Shown here in pieces: positions 45,256 through 56,519 of a DNA stretch of 64,000 bases; within the stretch, counting starts at the first letter, position 1; every line of letters starts with the position of its first letter. Location of the stretch: positions 1-64,000 of the forward strand of contig JAFCMP010000556.1 of the NCBI GenBank assembly GCA_017506865.1, read 5' to 3'. The position numbers were made by a program, and so were the translations under genes. Source of the DNA: Tribonema minus (lineage: Eukaryota; Sar; Xanthophyceae; Tribonematales; Tribonemataceae). The notes below the pieces were generated by a model that made no database searches, was not told where the DNA came from, and saw only the letters and a list, made by a program, of their open reading frames with translations.

Positions 45256-45382
45256 GGCGCGCTGGCAGGCCAACAGCCTACAAAAAGCCTGATGAGACTC
45301 AGAGGTACCATTGTTTGCGCGCGCTGGCAGGCCGACAGCCTACAAAAGCCTGATGAGACTCAGAGATACCATTATTGTTTGC
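45256..45382. repeat. ~62-bp tandem duplication
   Basis: GCGCTGGCAGGCCAACAGCC...CTGATGAGACTCAGAGGTACC is followed by a copy with a few changes (GGCCGACAGCC, AGATACC). Confidence 0.85.
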
Positions 45383-45677
45383 ACTGCTGCATGGATACAT
45401 CAAGGAGTATGAGGCTCTCAGTTGAAGTTCAGGCGTGCAAGCTTCTCCTTACCATCGTTTGCCATAGGTCATTGCCAGGAGAACCCTAGCATATAGAGCA
45501 AATGATCACACCAAGTACCCTGTATCAAGCACATCGCTGTGCCTTGCAAGCCCTAAGGTAGTGTGCAACGCAAGGTACTTTCTTGTGTGAAGGAAACAAT
45601 GCTACATGGTTGGTGCTCAAGCAGCAAAAGTCACTCAGTCTGTGTTTGTGCAAAACCAATTCACAGCGGTAACGCAC

Positions 45678-45703
45678 CTCTGGCGTCGGGGAGGCAGTTG
45701 GCG
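45678..45703 (-). CDS. Micro-exon: Pro-Thr linker (26 nt, 1>0), upstream phase unresolved
   Basis: Acceptor TTGCACTGCACAG|, donor CCAGAG|GTGCGT. Encodes (A)PTASPTPE. It ends in phase 0 and so joins domain A (43080) correctly, but needs a phase 1 exon before it, whereas the Ala-rich exon at 47.5 kb ends in phase 0. Either an exon is missing from the model or this micro-exon belongs to an alternative transcript. Confidence 0.55.
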
Positions 45704-47532
45704 CTGTGCAGTGCAAAGCAGGAGCACACGGCGAGTTATGTTCACGTCGTGGAAAGCATTGACAAGGTGGCACTGTTTGACTCAGGCAAACAGTTGTCAG
45801 TAATGTCGACAACTGGTGTTAGTGCCCGCGTTGTCTGCCCAAAGATTAATCTTACTACTAATGCGTTTACATTGAGGCGTTTGCAGACCCTCGCAGATGC
45901 GGCTGTGAGCAAGATGAAGTGAGCGCGGCATCAACCAGTGCAACACTACCACCTCAGGCTGGAGAAGCATGGACCATGATGCTGCACCCTGCTGTGTATT
46001 GTAGCTTTGGCGCAGTTAGCAAATTATTAGGTATCCTACACAAAAACATGCCAGGAATGCATTGCAGCAGCAGGCAGGTGCTAGTGGCACTCAACAGCTG
46101 ACAGCGAAGGGAAGTGCATCTATGGTAGCTTCACACGACCTTCAAGTTGGCTGTCAGAGTATCAACAGGCATTGCCAACTAGCTCAATGACATGAAGGCT
46201 ACATAATACAATAAAGGGACTCAGTGGTCATCATTGAAACAGCCTGAGGTAAACAAATGCTGCTGCAGTCACTGTGGTGGTCAAATGCTTTGCTGGCTAT
46301 GCTCCACAGCGCAAGTAACCGTACACAAAACGCGCCGCGAGGTGCATTTGCAAGTCAATGCTCTAGATGCTAAGGCATACATTAGCAGTCACATACAGCA
46401 GCAGCATGCGTTGGTACGCTATATCACGGAAACGCATCTAAGATCCGTTGAGCACATTGCAACATTGCTGCAGTGTATGCTGATCACTGAATCATCCACT
46501 GAGCTGCCGCAAGGAGTACGCGTGGCATGCCCATGGCTGCACACTTGTGCTACAGGGACCGCGCCATCCAGCTGAGCTCCAACAAAGCATCCATAAGCAC
46601 GTGACCGGCAGTTACAGCTGCGAGTGCATCGTATTACCTGATATTGGTGAGCTCGTGTCGTCACCTGTGTCTCACAATAAGCAACACAAAATAGCACTGT
46701 CAATGTCATGCTTCTATACTACAAGTGTGCCACTCTCGGCCGTACAATTAGCACGTGTGGCCATCAAAATGAGTGTCAAGCTCTCCGCCAGTCTATTGGT
46801 ACATGGCGACCAGTACTGTCCGTCCAAAATCTGCGGCAGCCATCGAATGCCTGAGATGGCACTCATTTGCTATGCGCAGCATGCGAATTTGGCGCCTTGA
46901 ACGCCGCTGTGTGAGTGTTTGAATTAGGCGCTCGAAAAGAGAGGGCAGTGGTAAGTGCATTCAGGTGCATCAGGTAGCCTACACGTGCATGATATCCGGT
47001 GATGCATGCTGAGTCATGATGGTGCTCAGTCATACCATGCACCGTGGCGTAATAGATCATCTAAGCCTTTCTGAAAGCATTGGTGGCGTGTGGAGGATTC
47101 CTGCCATTGCGGTGATATGCCTTTTTTGCCCGTTGGGGTCCTGCCCCATGCGCTAGTCCACTAGCTGAGCGCTTGGCCACATGTGTTGGATGGCTGACAC
47201 ATGAGACAAGTATAGAGTATGCATGTACTGCAGTATGCTCTCGACAGACACCTGCTTAGTGGCACAAACAGGTGCACCTTCAGACAACAATTCGGAAGAG
47301 TACATGAATTTTGTGCACACTTTCATCCCGGGTAAAGAAATGCATGGGTGACATAAATGTTGAGGCAACAGTGTGCAGCTGCAAGAAACTACGCGTTGCC
47401 CCAACATACTATAACAAAGCTCGCCATACCGACCATGCCGCAGATGTAGTCATAGCATTGCAATGACAGATGCAGTGGTATGTGGTGGTGGCTAGGATTC
47501 GCCTGAGCTCTTGAAAAACACAAAGGCCTCAC
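45704..47532. other. Intron, probably with an unseen exon
   Basis: A phase 0>1 exon is expected somewhere here if 45678-45703 is used, but I could not identify one with confidence. No mobile element recognised. Confidence 0.4.
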
Positions 47533-47888
47533 CTCGCTCTGCCCGCTCCGTAGCTTCCTTGGCTTTGTCAGCTCGCTTCGAGCGAGCCTGACTGCCTCTG
47601 CAGCTGCGTCCGCAGATGCCACGCCACCGGCGACCCTTGAGAGAGCATCCAAGATGCCTAGGAGTACGTCAAAGATCCCCTTGACTGCCGATGCTGCAGC
47701 CATGCCTGTGACTGACGCCACAGCGGCAGTGGCGGCAGCAAGTGCGGGCGCCGCCGCTCCAGCAGCCGTGCTGATGATGACGGCGGGGGTGGCAGTGCCG
47801 CCTGCTAGGAGTGCTGCTGTGCTGGACGCGGCTGAGTCAGCGAGGGTTGTCGCCGCAGCAGCGGCTGCGAGCTCTGTTCCGCGGTCAC
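47533..47888 (-). CDS. Exon: Ala-rich hydrophobic region (356 nt, 1>0)
   Basis: Acceptor ACCATGTAG|, donor GCGAG|GTGAGG. 118 residues: GDRGTELAAAAAATTLADSA, LLAGGTATPAVIISTAAGAA, ATAAVASVTGMAAASAVKG, then the amphipathic GIFDVLLGILDALSRVAGG and a basic end (TKPRKLRSGQSE). The long Ala/Val/Ile stretches could be a glycine-zipper-like or membrane-associated helical region. No family recognised. In phase with the Pro-Thr exon at 53.7-53.8 kb upstream and, if 45.7 kb is skipped, with domain A downstream. Confidence 0.68.
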
Positions 47889-49532
47889 CTACATGGTTGT
47901 GAGAGCGTTGACGGACGTGTTTGGTAGAAGTGAAAGAATTCGTAGAGCTTTGGGTGAATGCAGTGAGGTAGCACTGCAACTGAGAAAGGGTCGTCGCCGG
48001 GCTGGCAAATCGGCCACAGTTGTCAAGTTGCTTCAACGTACAACACATTTCGGTGTTGCGGGCTGGATCGTGTCAACATACGATGAGCATCGATGATCAA
48101 AAATCAAATGTGAGCGGTGGCGTGTGTGAGCCAGCTATAGAGCATGACTGCAGTTGAGGCCCGCGTGCACATGCTGCTGCGCGCACAGGCAGCCTGGAGT
48201 TGATGATATGCACATAGGATTAACACACAGCTCCTTCAAGTTCAGCAGTCTTGGGCAGACCTGAAGGTCGTTGAAGAGCCCGATCAAGAGATGGCAATAT
48301 GTCTTGGCGATCACACTGTTTGGTCTGTAGCTGGCAAGTGTAGTTGGCGCATACAGGTTGGCCCAACACATTGTGCAACACTTGAGCTCTCTGTTGGCCA
48401 TGCCCTTGCAATGGCAGCAGCATCAACGTTTCCAGCTTTCAGCACAGGTGCAAGACGACAACTGCTGCAAGCAGATGCGATGGGCGGTGCTGCGCACCAC
48501 CTGCAAGATGCTATGGTGAAGGTAACCTGTCCATCTGAGTCAGCGGTGAGCGTCATGAGTTATTGTTTTTGCCAAACCAGAAATTGCAAGAGAGGCAGTG
48601 AGCAGGCAAGGCAGCTGCTTTAGGATGGACCATAGCGCGCTGGAACTCGCTGAGGAGATGTCTTCATGCAGATAAAGTGTAAAGATACAGTGTAAAATTG
48701 CACAGAGTGAGATATTCAAAAAGGACGATTAGGATTATCAGGATGCAATGCACAATAGATTCCAGCTTCCAGATGCAGAGGACACAGCCTTGCTTGCAGC
48801 TGCAGTGGCTACTCTGATGCAATTCAAGCAATCTCTGCTGCGCCATTGTACGTCAATCAACACTATCGTGCAGCATACGCTCTCGCTTCGCTTCTCGTTG
48901 CTGCTGCTTGCTGCTGCCACAATAGTGTCACACCTAGCATCAGGGTTACCCCCCAAGAGTTGGGTCATTTCTCTGGGCGGCAAAACAGCAACGCCGTCAC
49001 AAATGTCCAAGATGATCATTTCCCTATTGACCTTGACAAAATGGCCTAATGGCTTTCAGTCACCAGCTTTTTCATCTTTCTCCGCTAAATACAGGTAGGG
49101 GAGACACTGCCAGTTTTGAGCTACAAAAAGTCTATGCGGTTCAAGGCTCCCAATGACATATTTCAAACACTCATATCTTGAACACTTATATGTTGCAAAC
49201 CTTTTGACCAACCTGAATCTGAATCTCTGCCAGAATTGAGGGGTGATCGAGGCTCGTGGACCCGTCGCATGGTATGCCGCATTGTATATGACCTGGTAAT
49301 GGTACTAGCTGGGCGATGCTTGCACTTTGACTAAGCTATGAGGTATACAGTGCGTTTTTCTGCATTTTAGCAAAAGGTTTCCGGGACACATTCGGGCACA
49401 TCATGTTGAGCTGCAGCAGCCGCCGTAGGCCAAGTTGAGTGCAGCCGTCTTGAGAACACCCTAGATGTGCTTATGATCAACCAGCCTACCATATGTCTGC
49501 GCTGCTTGTGCTCCCATCTATTTTGACTTAAG
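47889..49532. other. Intron, no gene seen
   Basis: No exon with splice support and no recognised element between the Ala-rich exon and the non-LTR copy. Confidence 0.4.
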
Positions 49533-51560
49533 GTACGTATGGACTTGTATTTATGAAGGCCCAAGGGAGGCCGGGTTGCCTATGCAATCGAAAAGCTTGC
49601 GTCAACGCAGCAGCCTAGTCTGCGCTGTGCCCTAGGAGTTTGGATACCGGCGCCGCAACACAGCCCAGCATTCGCGCTCCACGTGTGTATGCCATGACGC
49701 GCTCCGCCAACTCCCGCGCCAGCGATATGCTCAGCTCAATGTGGATCTGACGCTTAGCTAACCCGGCCTTGCGTAACACATCTGCCTTCCCCCCCCCTGA
49801 GCACAGTGCTGAGTGCATTGCCAACTCCTTAACAAAAAGGCTTGTCTGCTTGCCCAGCCGTCCGTACGACTCCTGCACGAATGGCACAAAAGCCCAAGAT
49901 GACGTCAAGGTGCCGGTGTGGTGCTTGACCTTCGCGTCCTCCCCCACCCCAGCAGCATAGCCGTCCGTGTTCGAGGCATTTGTTTTGCCTGTCAGGTACG
50001 AGCTCGCTGTGGGCGCGCGCACACTTGTATCTAGCACTATTCCCTTGTTACGGTATGCACTGCTAAAGTGCAGACACCCTGGGTCAATGACTGTGTCCGC
50101 CCGATACCCCGGTACCTTGAAGACGCTAGCGTCCTCATTGCGGACAATAGAGACATGGTGCTGTCTCAAGATGCGCTGTAGGCACCGCTTTTGGGCAGTG
50201 TGTGTCGCGTTGTGCCCCCGTATGTGCTGGCTGGGGCAGCTGATCGCATGCGTGGAGGTGGGGCTCACGTCACTGCACCGCCATGGGCACACCTCGCCCT
50301 GTATGCCCCACCCGTCTATAAAGATCGCAACCATAATCATCGTGGCTGCTGCCATACTGGACATGGGCGCCGCACCCGGGCGGTCATTGGCAGCGGGTGG
50401 CACGCTCATCCACGCCATTGCCCCGGACGCACGCTGGCTGCGCAGCTGCGCCAGGACCCGCGCGCTAGCCTGTTGGCGGCGGCGGCTGGTGTCACGCAAG
50501 TCACCAATAAGTGTAGCCTGCGTCGGCTTGCCCACGGCACCAGCCGAGGCAGCCTCTAGGTCCTCCACCAGGCAGTCCTCGTATTGACGTCGAAGAACAT
50601 TTGAAAGGCGGGCTTGTAGTCCGTGCGTGAAGTGACCGCGCCGGCGGCGGGGCACTACCTTTCTGCAGATCTCGTCAGCATAGGCCTCCCAGTCGTCGTC
50701 GTCGTCCTCCTGCCCGCCGCTGCAGCTGCTTTCTTCCGCGCTAGTTTGTGTTTTAGCGGGCGTGGAAGAGGCAGCCGCGGCAGCGGCTTGAGGGCCAGGT
50801 ACGGTCGCCGCCGCAGCGGCCGCCTCGGCGCCAGGCACAATGCCGTGGGTGTGTGGGGCTGGCTCAGTGGTCCCCGTCTCCGTGACGGCAGTTGCGGCGT
50901 AGATCGCTTGCACCGCAGTGGGGAGCGTCGACGCTGCGGCCGTTGTATCCGCTGCCCACCGTAGCAACGATGCTGGGAGCTGCTCGGCCACAGCTGTGCG
51001 TGATTTTTCGCCGCCATCAGCTGTCAGCGCTCGCGTAGAGCGTCGCACGGCCTCGATGATTGGCGGCAGTCCCTGGTCCTCGCGTATTGCGCATGAGTGC
51101 TGCGCGAACCAGGTGACTGCGCCGTGTTCGTCAGTGCCGAGCCTCAGGGCCCCTGCTGCCACAGTGGCATGAATTATTGCAGGCCGCAGTGTTGTGCATG
51201 CCTGGGCCGTGTATGCGGCTGGTGCCAGTAGCCCCAAAAGCGGCATGCCCAGACCGCCTCGTCGCTCCGGCAACCGTGACGCCCGCAGTGGCACTGCGAT
51301 GTCCGTGAGTTCTGGCGGGCCCAAGCGCGGCAATACCAGCACGCTGCCACTGCTGGCTACCTCATTGTCACCAGCAGTGCAGGCGGCCAGCAGGTGTGAC
51401 TTCATGACTGCCGCGGTAGCGCAGCCGTGCAGGTGCAGCATGCGTTCAAGCGTCCATGCACAGAATCCGTCAAATGCGTGCAGCCATGTCTCACTCAAAG
51501 CCGTGTCAACGACCCGAGCTAAGGTACTCAGGCCGTCTTTCATGACATTCCGGAGTCAGA
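49533..51560 (-). mobile_element. 5'-truncated non-LTR element copy B (~2 kb)
   Basis: Shares its 3' end (GTACGTATGGACTTGTATTT on the plus strand, ~80-nt 3' UTR without poly-A) with copy A. The 5' edge is near 51560, where an in-frame stop precedes the ORF. GC-rich, unlike the flanking intron. It resembles the missing C-terminal half of the protein encoded at 1-6193, but the two do not overlap, so family identity is inferred. Confidence 0.8.
49615..51543 (-). CDS. Non-LTR retroelement ORF, C-terminal part (RT thumb to endonuclease-like tail)
   Basis: 642 codons from an internal Met. It opens with an RT thumb/connection-like region (WLHAFDGFCAWTLERMLHLH, PLRASRLPERRGGLGMPLLG, LLAPAAYTAQACTTLRP), typical of the sequence after the RT palm in non-LTR elements. 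An Ala/Pro/Thr and acidic linker (QEDDDDDWEAYADEIC) follows, then a domain with GHNATHTAQKRCLQRIL, VPGYRADTVI, GIVLDTSVRAPTASSYL, K-x-HHTGT and WAFVPFVQESYGRLG: a plausible PD-(D/E)xK restriction-like endonuclease. The palm with its catalytic Asp residues is missing (5' truncation). No frameshift inside, so the insertion is young. Confidence 0.72.
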   Translation of the reverse strand: MKDGLSTLARVVDTALSETWLHAFDGFCAWTLERMLHLHGCATAAVMKSHLLAACTAGDNEVASSGSVLVLPRLGPPELTDIAVPLRASRLPERRGGLGMPLLGLLAPAAYTAQACTTLRPAIIHATVAAGALRLGTDEHGAVTWFAQHSCAIREDQGLPPIIEAVRRSTRALTADGGEKSRTAVAEQLPASLLRWAADTTAAASTLPTAVQAIYAATAVTETGTTEPAPHTHGIVPGAEAAAAAATVPGPQAAAAAASSTPAKTQTSAEESSCSGGQEDDDDDWEAYADEICRKVVPRRRRGHFTHGLQARLSNVLRRQYEDCLVEDLEAASAGAVGKPTQATLIGDLRDTSRRRQQASARVLAQLRSQRASGAMAWMSVPPAANDRPGAAPMSSMAAATMIMVAIFIDGWGIQGEVCPWRCSDVSPTSTHAISCPSQHIRGHNATHTAQKRCLQRILRQHHVSIVRNEDASVFKVPGYRADTVIDPGCLHFSSAYRNKGIVLDTSVRAPTASSYLTGKTNASNTDGYAAGVGEDAKVKHHTGTLTSSWAFVPFVQESYGRLGKQTSLFVKELAMHSALCSGGGKADVLRKAGLAKRQIHIELSISLARELAERVMAYTRGARMLGCVAAPVSKLLGHSAD

Positions 51561-53675
51561 TCAGGTGATCAGAGTCGGGCCCCCCTTTTTTTCCCCTCGC
51601 CAGCATCGAAGAAAAGTGCACTGGGCCCAGTCTTTTGCCTCAAAATGAGGATAAATATGGGGCGCAATTGGCCAAGGACCTTGTAAGATGACAAGGCACT
51701 GCTGACGTTTGAATGGCACAAACTCAACGCGGTGATGCCCGATCCGTTTTGACTGGCACTTTCAAAGTGTGTTTCCTCAAAAAGATGGCCTCACTCTGAC
51801 ACAAGCAGATGAGTGTCTCCCTGCACCTAGCACGCGACAGGGCATTTCAAGCACCAGTGGCCGACTGCATGGTTGCACACCTAAGCGCAATGCAGCATTG
51901 AACTGCGAAAAGCTGCACAGCTGGTGGTCAAGAAGGTACGGGTGTGTACCGTGGTTGACGAAGTATTACGCCTTCTTGGGCCCAACAATCAACAGTGCAA
52001 GCATCGGGGCGGATCAGCGAGAATCTAGGACATGCACAGCGCTGATATGCAGTGCATGGACCTCAGCGTAAGCATTGAATGTCGACAATCCCGTTCCGAC
52101 CTGACATGGGTATGCAAGATAAACCGATTAGGCGTCATTGTGGTGCAGACTCTGCAGAGCAGCCGCCCAGGTGCCGCCAATACATTGCACTCCAGTGCAC
52201 TGCTACAGTGCGCTGCAGTGCTGCGCCCTCACTGACAGGATGGCTGCAGCTATTAGTTGTGTACAAATAGGTGTTTTGCACGCTGAGCATGAAGGTGCAC
52301 ACTTCCCGGGGGCACCGATTCGGGCTACCTCTTCACCCAGATCAACGATATCTTGAATCAACTATCCAAGCGGGAGTCTCTGCGCACTATTGACGAAGAC
52401 AGGCTGGTCGGCATCACGATCAGCTCATTGCCTCAGCATACGCAGGCCTGATGTAGTAGCCACTTTCACATGCATGCTGTCATCATGCCATCAATACTGC
52501 ACGCGCCAGTACCGTTACGGTTGTCATGCTCCTACGGTAGTCATGCTCCTGGACCAGCAGAAAGCACTTTCATTGCAATTTCTTGTGCGCAACTCTGGCA
52601 CAGCGGTACAGAGTAGCATACACATGTAGCATACACATGGAAGTTATGCCCCAGCAGAGGCACTTGCATTTGCAGCTTCTGCAGCCCTCATTTTGGTTGA
52701 AAGGGGTTGTCGGAATTGTAGGCCCTCATGTGTCTGCACAGCATTGATGAGATCAAGGTTGCATCCTCTGCTTACATCAGGTGTAGTCGCACTGAGTCAT
52801 TGACTGCTTCCTCTTGCACCTGATTTTGCCCTTTCGGTTGACCTCTCCGTGAGCAGTCTATACGAGCTGCTAGCTCGACTGCCCTCAATTTACCTTTACA
52901 CGGTCCTTCAGCCGGAGTGTTTATGCTCCCTGATGCCTTCAAGTTGCTGCCCTGGCTTGCCAAGTGGCATCGTGCTCATGGACCTCTAGCTGAGCCGTCC
53001 TAGACACAGCAGTCGTCAGATACGTTGTTGAAACATGAACTGAACCACCAGTGGCATCAGCATTTAAACATGTGCGGAGAGTAGACTTCATGTAGACTTC
53101 ATGTGAAACTTAACCTAAAAGTCATGTCTACGTTTTAAGTTGAAGTAGGTGGACTTGATAGCATTGTGTGATGACGGTTATAGAAGTTGACCAACTTGAA
53201 GTTATATAATATGCAACTGCTGACCCTGACCTTCTGCCCTGTTGAGGATTATGGGTGGTGGGCCCGACACAGTATGAGGTGCCTGCCTCTTAATGAATTG
53301 GGTCGCATGACAAGGAAGCATTCCCTGCTCGGCAGGAGGGTTACATGCCGCATGAGGTTTCCTATTATTGCACATGCCCGTGCAATTGGAATTTACTGCA
53401 ATATCCCTCAGAAATCAATGCAAGGCCAAGTGTTTCACACAAACATACAATCCATTGACTTACAACCATTGCAATGAATAAGCATATGGTTGAATGCAGC
53501 TGCGTTGGCAATGGCGGCTGCGCAGGTCTGACGTGTACTACAACGGCACGTGCAGCACGGACTGCAAAAACGAGTGACACCGAAGGTCCCCTAGCCGGTG
53601 GGCAGACACTCCATCTCGCAACACAAAGCTATGACACCTGTTGAATGTGTTGGCTACAAGCACGGAACTGCGCAC
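51561..53675. other. Intron, no gene seen
   Basis: About 2.1 kb without supported coding sequence. Minor direct repeats (for example TGTAGACTTCA at about 53090). Confidence 0.4.
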
Positions 53676-53832
53676 CTGTAGGGCTTGATGTTGGATTTGA
53701 AGTTGGATTCGCAGTAGGTGTATGGGAGGGCATGGATGTGGGACCAGCAGTAGGCTCAGCAGTAGTCGGCCATGCAGATGGCTCTGCAGTAGGCTCAGCA
53801 GTAGTCGGCTTGGTGGTGGGTTCCGTTGTTGG
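53676..53832 (-). CDS. Exon: Pro-Thr linker (157 nt, 0>1)
   Basis: Acceptor GTTTTACAG|, donor CTACAG|GTGCGC. 52 residues: PTTEPTTKPTTAEPTAEPSA, then TAGPTSMPSHTPTANPTSNP. Like 15734-15839 it ends in phase 1, and it could feed the Ala-rich exon at 47888. Confidence 0.85.
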
Positions 53833-54136
53833 CTGTAAAACAAGAGCGAATGAAAAGCTAGTTGGTACAACACGATGAGCGAACACCAACCTGAGTGTGC
53901 CCAATGGTAACTGGCACCATAGGGGTGAAGGGCACCCGGAATGCACCATAACCATTCCACGACTGTGCCTATACTATCCAGTTGGCAAAACCCACGAGAT
54001 ATGGCGCATGGACCAACTGCACCAGCACACGCATACTACACGCAATGGTCGTGTGTGCTAAGGTGCCATGCTGTGCGGTGCTGCGCTAGAGTGAAGTATG
54101 ACTGACACAAGCAGAATGTACACACGTGTGAAGTAC

Positions 54137-54214
54137 CTCAGCTGTAGTTGGCATTGCGGATGGCTCTACAGTAGGCTCAGCAGTAGTCGGAGCGGCAGTG
54201 GGCTCTGTCGTTGG
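54137..54214 (-). CDS. Exon: Pro-Thr linker (78 nt, 0>0)
   Basis: Acceptor CTGCTGCAG|, donor GAG|GTACTT. 26 residues, PTTEPTAAPTTAEPTVEPSA and similar. Paralogue of 25133-25210 including the flanking intron bases (AGCTGTAGTTGGC). The pairs 54.2/53.8 and 25.2/15.8 kb therefore look like copies of one exon pair. Confidence 0.85.
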
Positions 54215-54559
54215 CTGCAGCAGCAGAACCAATGAGCACATAGTCAGCACTCCATATGGAGCGAACACCAGTTTGCCATGAACGTCAAATATGCACTTGA
54301 AGCACAGGTGTGTTGAGATGAGCGCTGATTGCTAGCAGTCATGTTGCACTTGAAGTTGTGCACTTGACAATGCAGGTTGGTCAAGATCTGTTGAAACTTT
54401 TCGCATAACTGACTCAGCAATTCTGAGCTGGAATGCCCAGGCTTGCTATGCTTTTGTAATATCACTTACTACAAATATATTCTACACCAAGCGCGTGCGT
54501 GTGACTTGTTGCGGTCACAGTACAAGCTCAGGTTCCTCTGCACGGTGATCTGCGCGATG

Positions 54560-55100
54560 TTGATATTGCAACGATGATGAGCTTGAAGCTCAAGCAGATG
54601 CTAGTAGTACCTTTTGACGGCAAGGAGGGGGATTGGCCTATGTGCAAGAGAGCTCTCAGCACTATTTCAATCCTATGATTCGACAGCAACAAGCCACACG
54701 GAAAGCAGCCGTGTAAGGCATTGCAGCGGATGTTCGAGCCACAGAGCGTCAATACAGCCATGGCAATTCGGACCAGCTGCACTAGGTAGGTACTTGGAGA
54801 TGAGGGAGCGCTCGGTGGTGAATGATTTTGATCACGCGCACTACCTGCGGTCCAAACATTCCACGGTGGGTAAAGATATGGCTGATGGCGAGCTGCTGCT
54901 GCTTCTGATGCGGGGTGTTTGCAAGCGGAAGGTTACGGTATGGTGGCTACTAATCTCTGGTGCATGCCTCGCATGGACTTGAACGAGCAACATGGGCAGC
55001 TCAAGGCGCACCACAATGCTGAGGTCGCACACGCAAGAACCGGCAAGGGCGTGGCAGCATTTGCAGCACAGGTCTCAGGCAAGAGCTTGAGCAGGAGCAT
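54560..55100 (+). pseudogene. Decayed retroelement gag-like fragment (tentative)
   Basis: The plus strand reads TMMSLKLKQMLVVPFDGKEG then DWPMCKRALSTI, with stops and frameshifts, and further on a Glu/His/Lys-rich piece. PFDGKEGDWPxxKRAL resembles the start of copia Gag (F.G...+W..W). Too degraded to assign. Confidence 0.35.
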
Positions 55101-55535
55101 GCCTCACTTCACAGTTCACAGGCGTGTGTCATTGGTGCGGACATGTAGGTCCAAAGATGCCCCATACTGTACTGTAACACTGGTTGCACCGGTGCCCGCA
55201 CCAGTCTCGAACAAGTTGCAACCGGTAACTGCTTGTTGAAGTGTTGACAGCATACAATGGCAACGTGCCAACTACCAAGCGATAGTCGAAATAGGTGACA
55301 GCAGAAAGAATATTGTGTGAGCACGCTGACCATCAGCTGGCTGCACGCTGCACACGTCGCTGGCTGCCTTTGCAGCGTGATGGGTGACTTCGCATGTTAC
55401 TTGACACAGGCAACTACTGCGCTGGTATGCTGCGGGTGAGGCCCTGGAGCTGTACGGACCATGCACTTGGGTTGCTGCGGGTGAGGCCTTGGACCTGTAC
55501 GCACCATGCACTTGGGTACAATCGGCTGCATCACC

Positions 55536-56321
55536 TACCGTATATGATGGCGATTAAGCCCCCCACATGGTTTAGGGTAGGGGATGGTGATGAAGGGAGG
55601 AGTTGGAGGCCATATCATAGGCACTGGGCAGAAAACAAACAGTAACACGGGGGGTACATGGAATAAGACCCCCCCCCATGGTTAAACATGCACACAGTGC
55701 CCATCATGCCTCACTCAAACCGAGTGAGACGCCCGTAGACCATGGTTCATGCTATCACAAGCTGAGTCGCATTGTGTACCTAACGTCCAGGCACCTTGAT
55801 ACACATCTGGTCTGGTGTTCAAGTCGAGGTTCTACTTCAAGTAACCCTTGAAGTTCAACGTCGAAAGCTTGTGGGTGTGCGGTCTGTCAGAGAGAGGCAT
55901 GGCGAGAGGCATCATGGCGGTGGCACTGCTAGTGTTCACGATATGCGTGGGCTTTTTGCACTGCATGTGTCACTGCTGTCCATCTGCTGCACGCACAATG
56001 CAGGATGGTACCGGAGGAAGAATGAAGAGCAAACCGTAGGAGAACATTCACGCACTCCATGGGCGACAGCGTGCACAGACCGATCAGCTCTATCGTATTT
56101 CTGCCACAACTTAAATCTAGCCATCGTCTGGTGTAAATCTTGGCATTGCGTGTTAGGACCCCGGCTTTATGCCCATGACCCAGCGCATGAGACATCTCGT
56201 CGTGCTGGAGACGCTAAGCCGGGGGGTACATGGCATGAGACGGGCTCCCCTAGCATTATGCGACGCATGCAGCCCCAAAAGTGCTAGACGGGGAAGGTCT
56301 TCATCGCCATCATATACGGTA
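55536..56321. mobile_element. TIR element, 786 bp
   Basis: Ends are inverted repeats: 55536 TACCGTATATGATGGCGAT and its reverse complement finishing at 56321. The first 11 bases (TACCGTATATG) equal the terminus of the 9211-9768 element. Possible 3-bp duplication CAC outside a CT...AG. The interior holds CCCCCC(A/C)CATGG and GGGGGTACATGG words in opposite orientations. No transposase. Confidence 0.78.
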
Positions 56322-56519
56322 GCACCTCTCAAGAAGCATATCCTTTCTTGAGGCCTTCGTGGTTGTATGCACCATTCGCACGAGAATATTGCGCATGCTA
56401 TACTATGCAGGAGAAATGCACTGATAGTATTGGTAAGAAGAAACTGGGGCCGCAGGTGGAAACTGGTTAGACAATCAGCGGTTTCTAGCATTGCAAAACT
56501 CCGTATGCATAGTTGAGTA

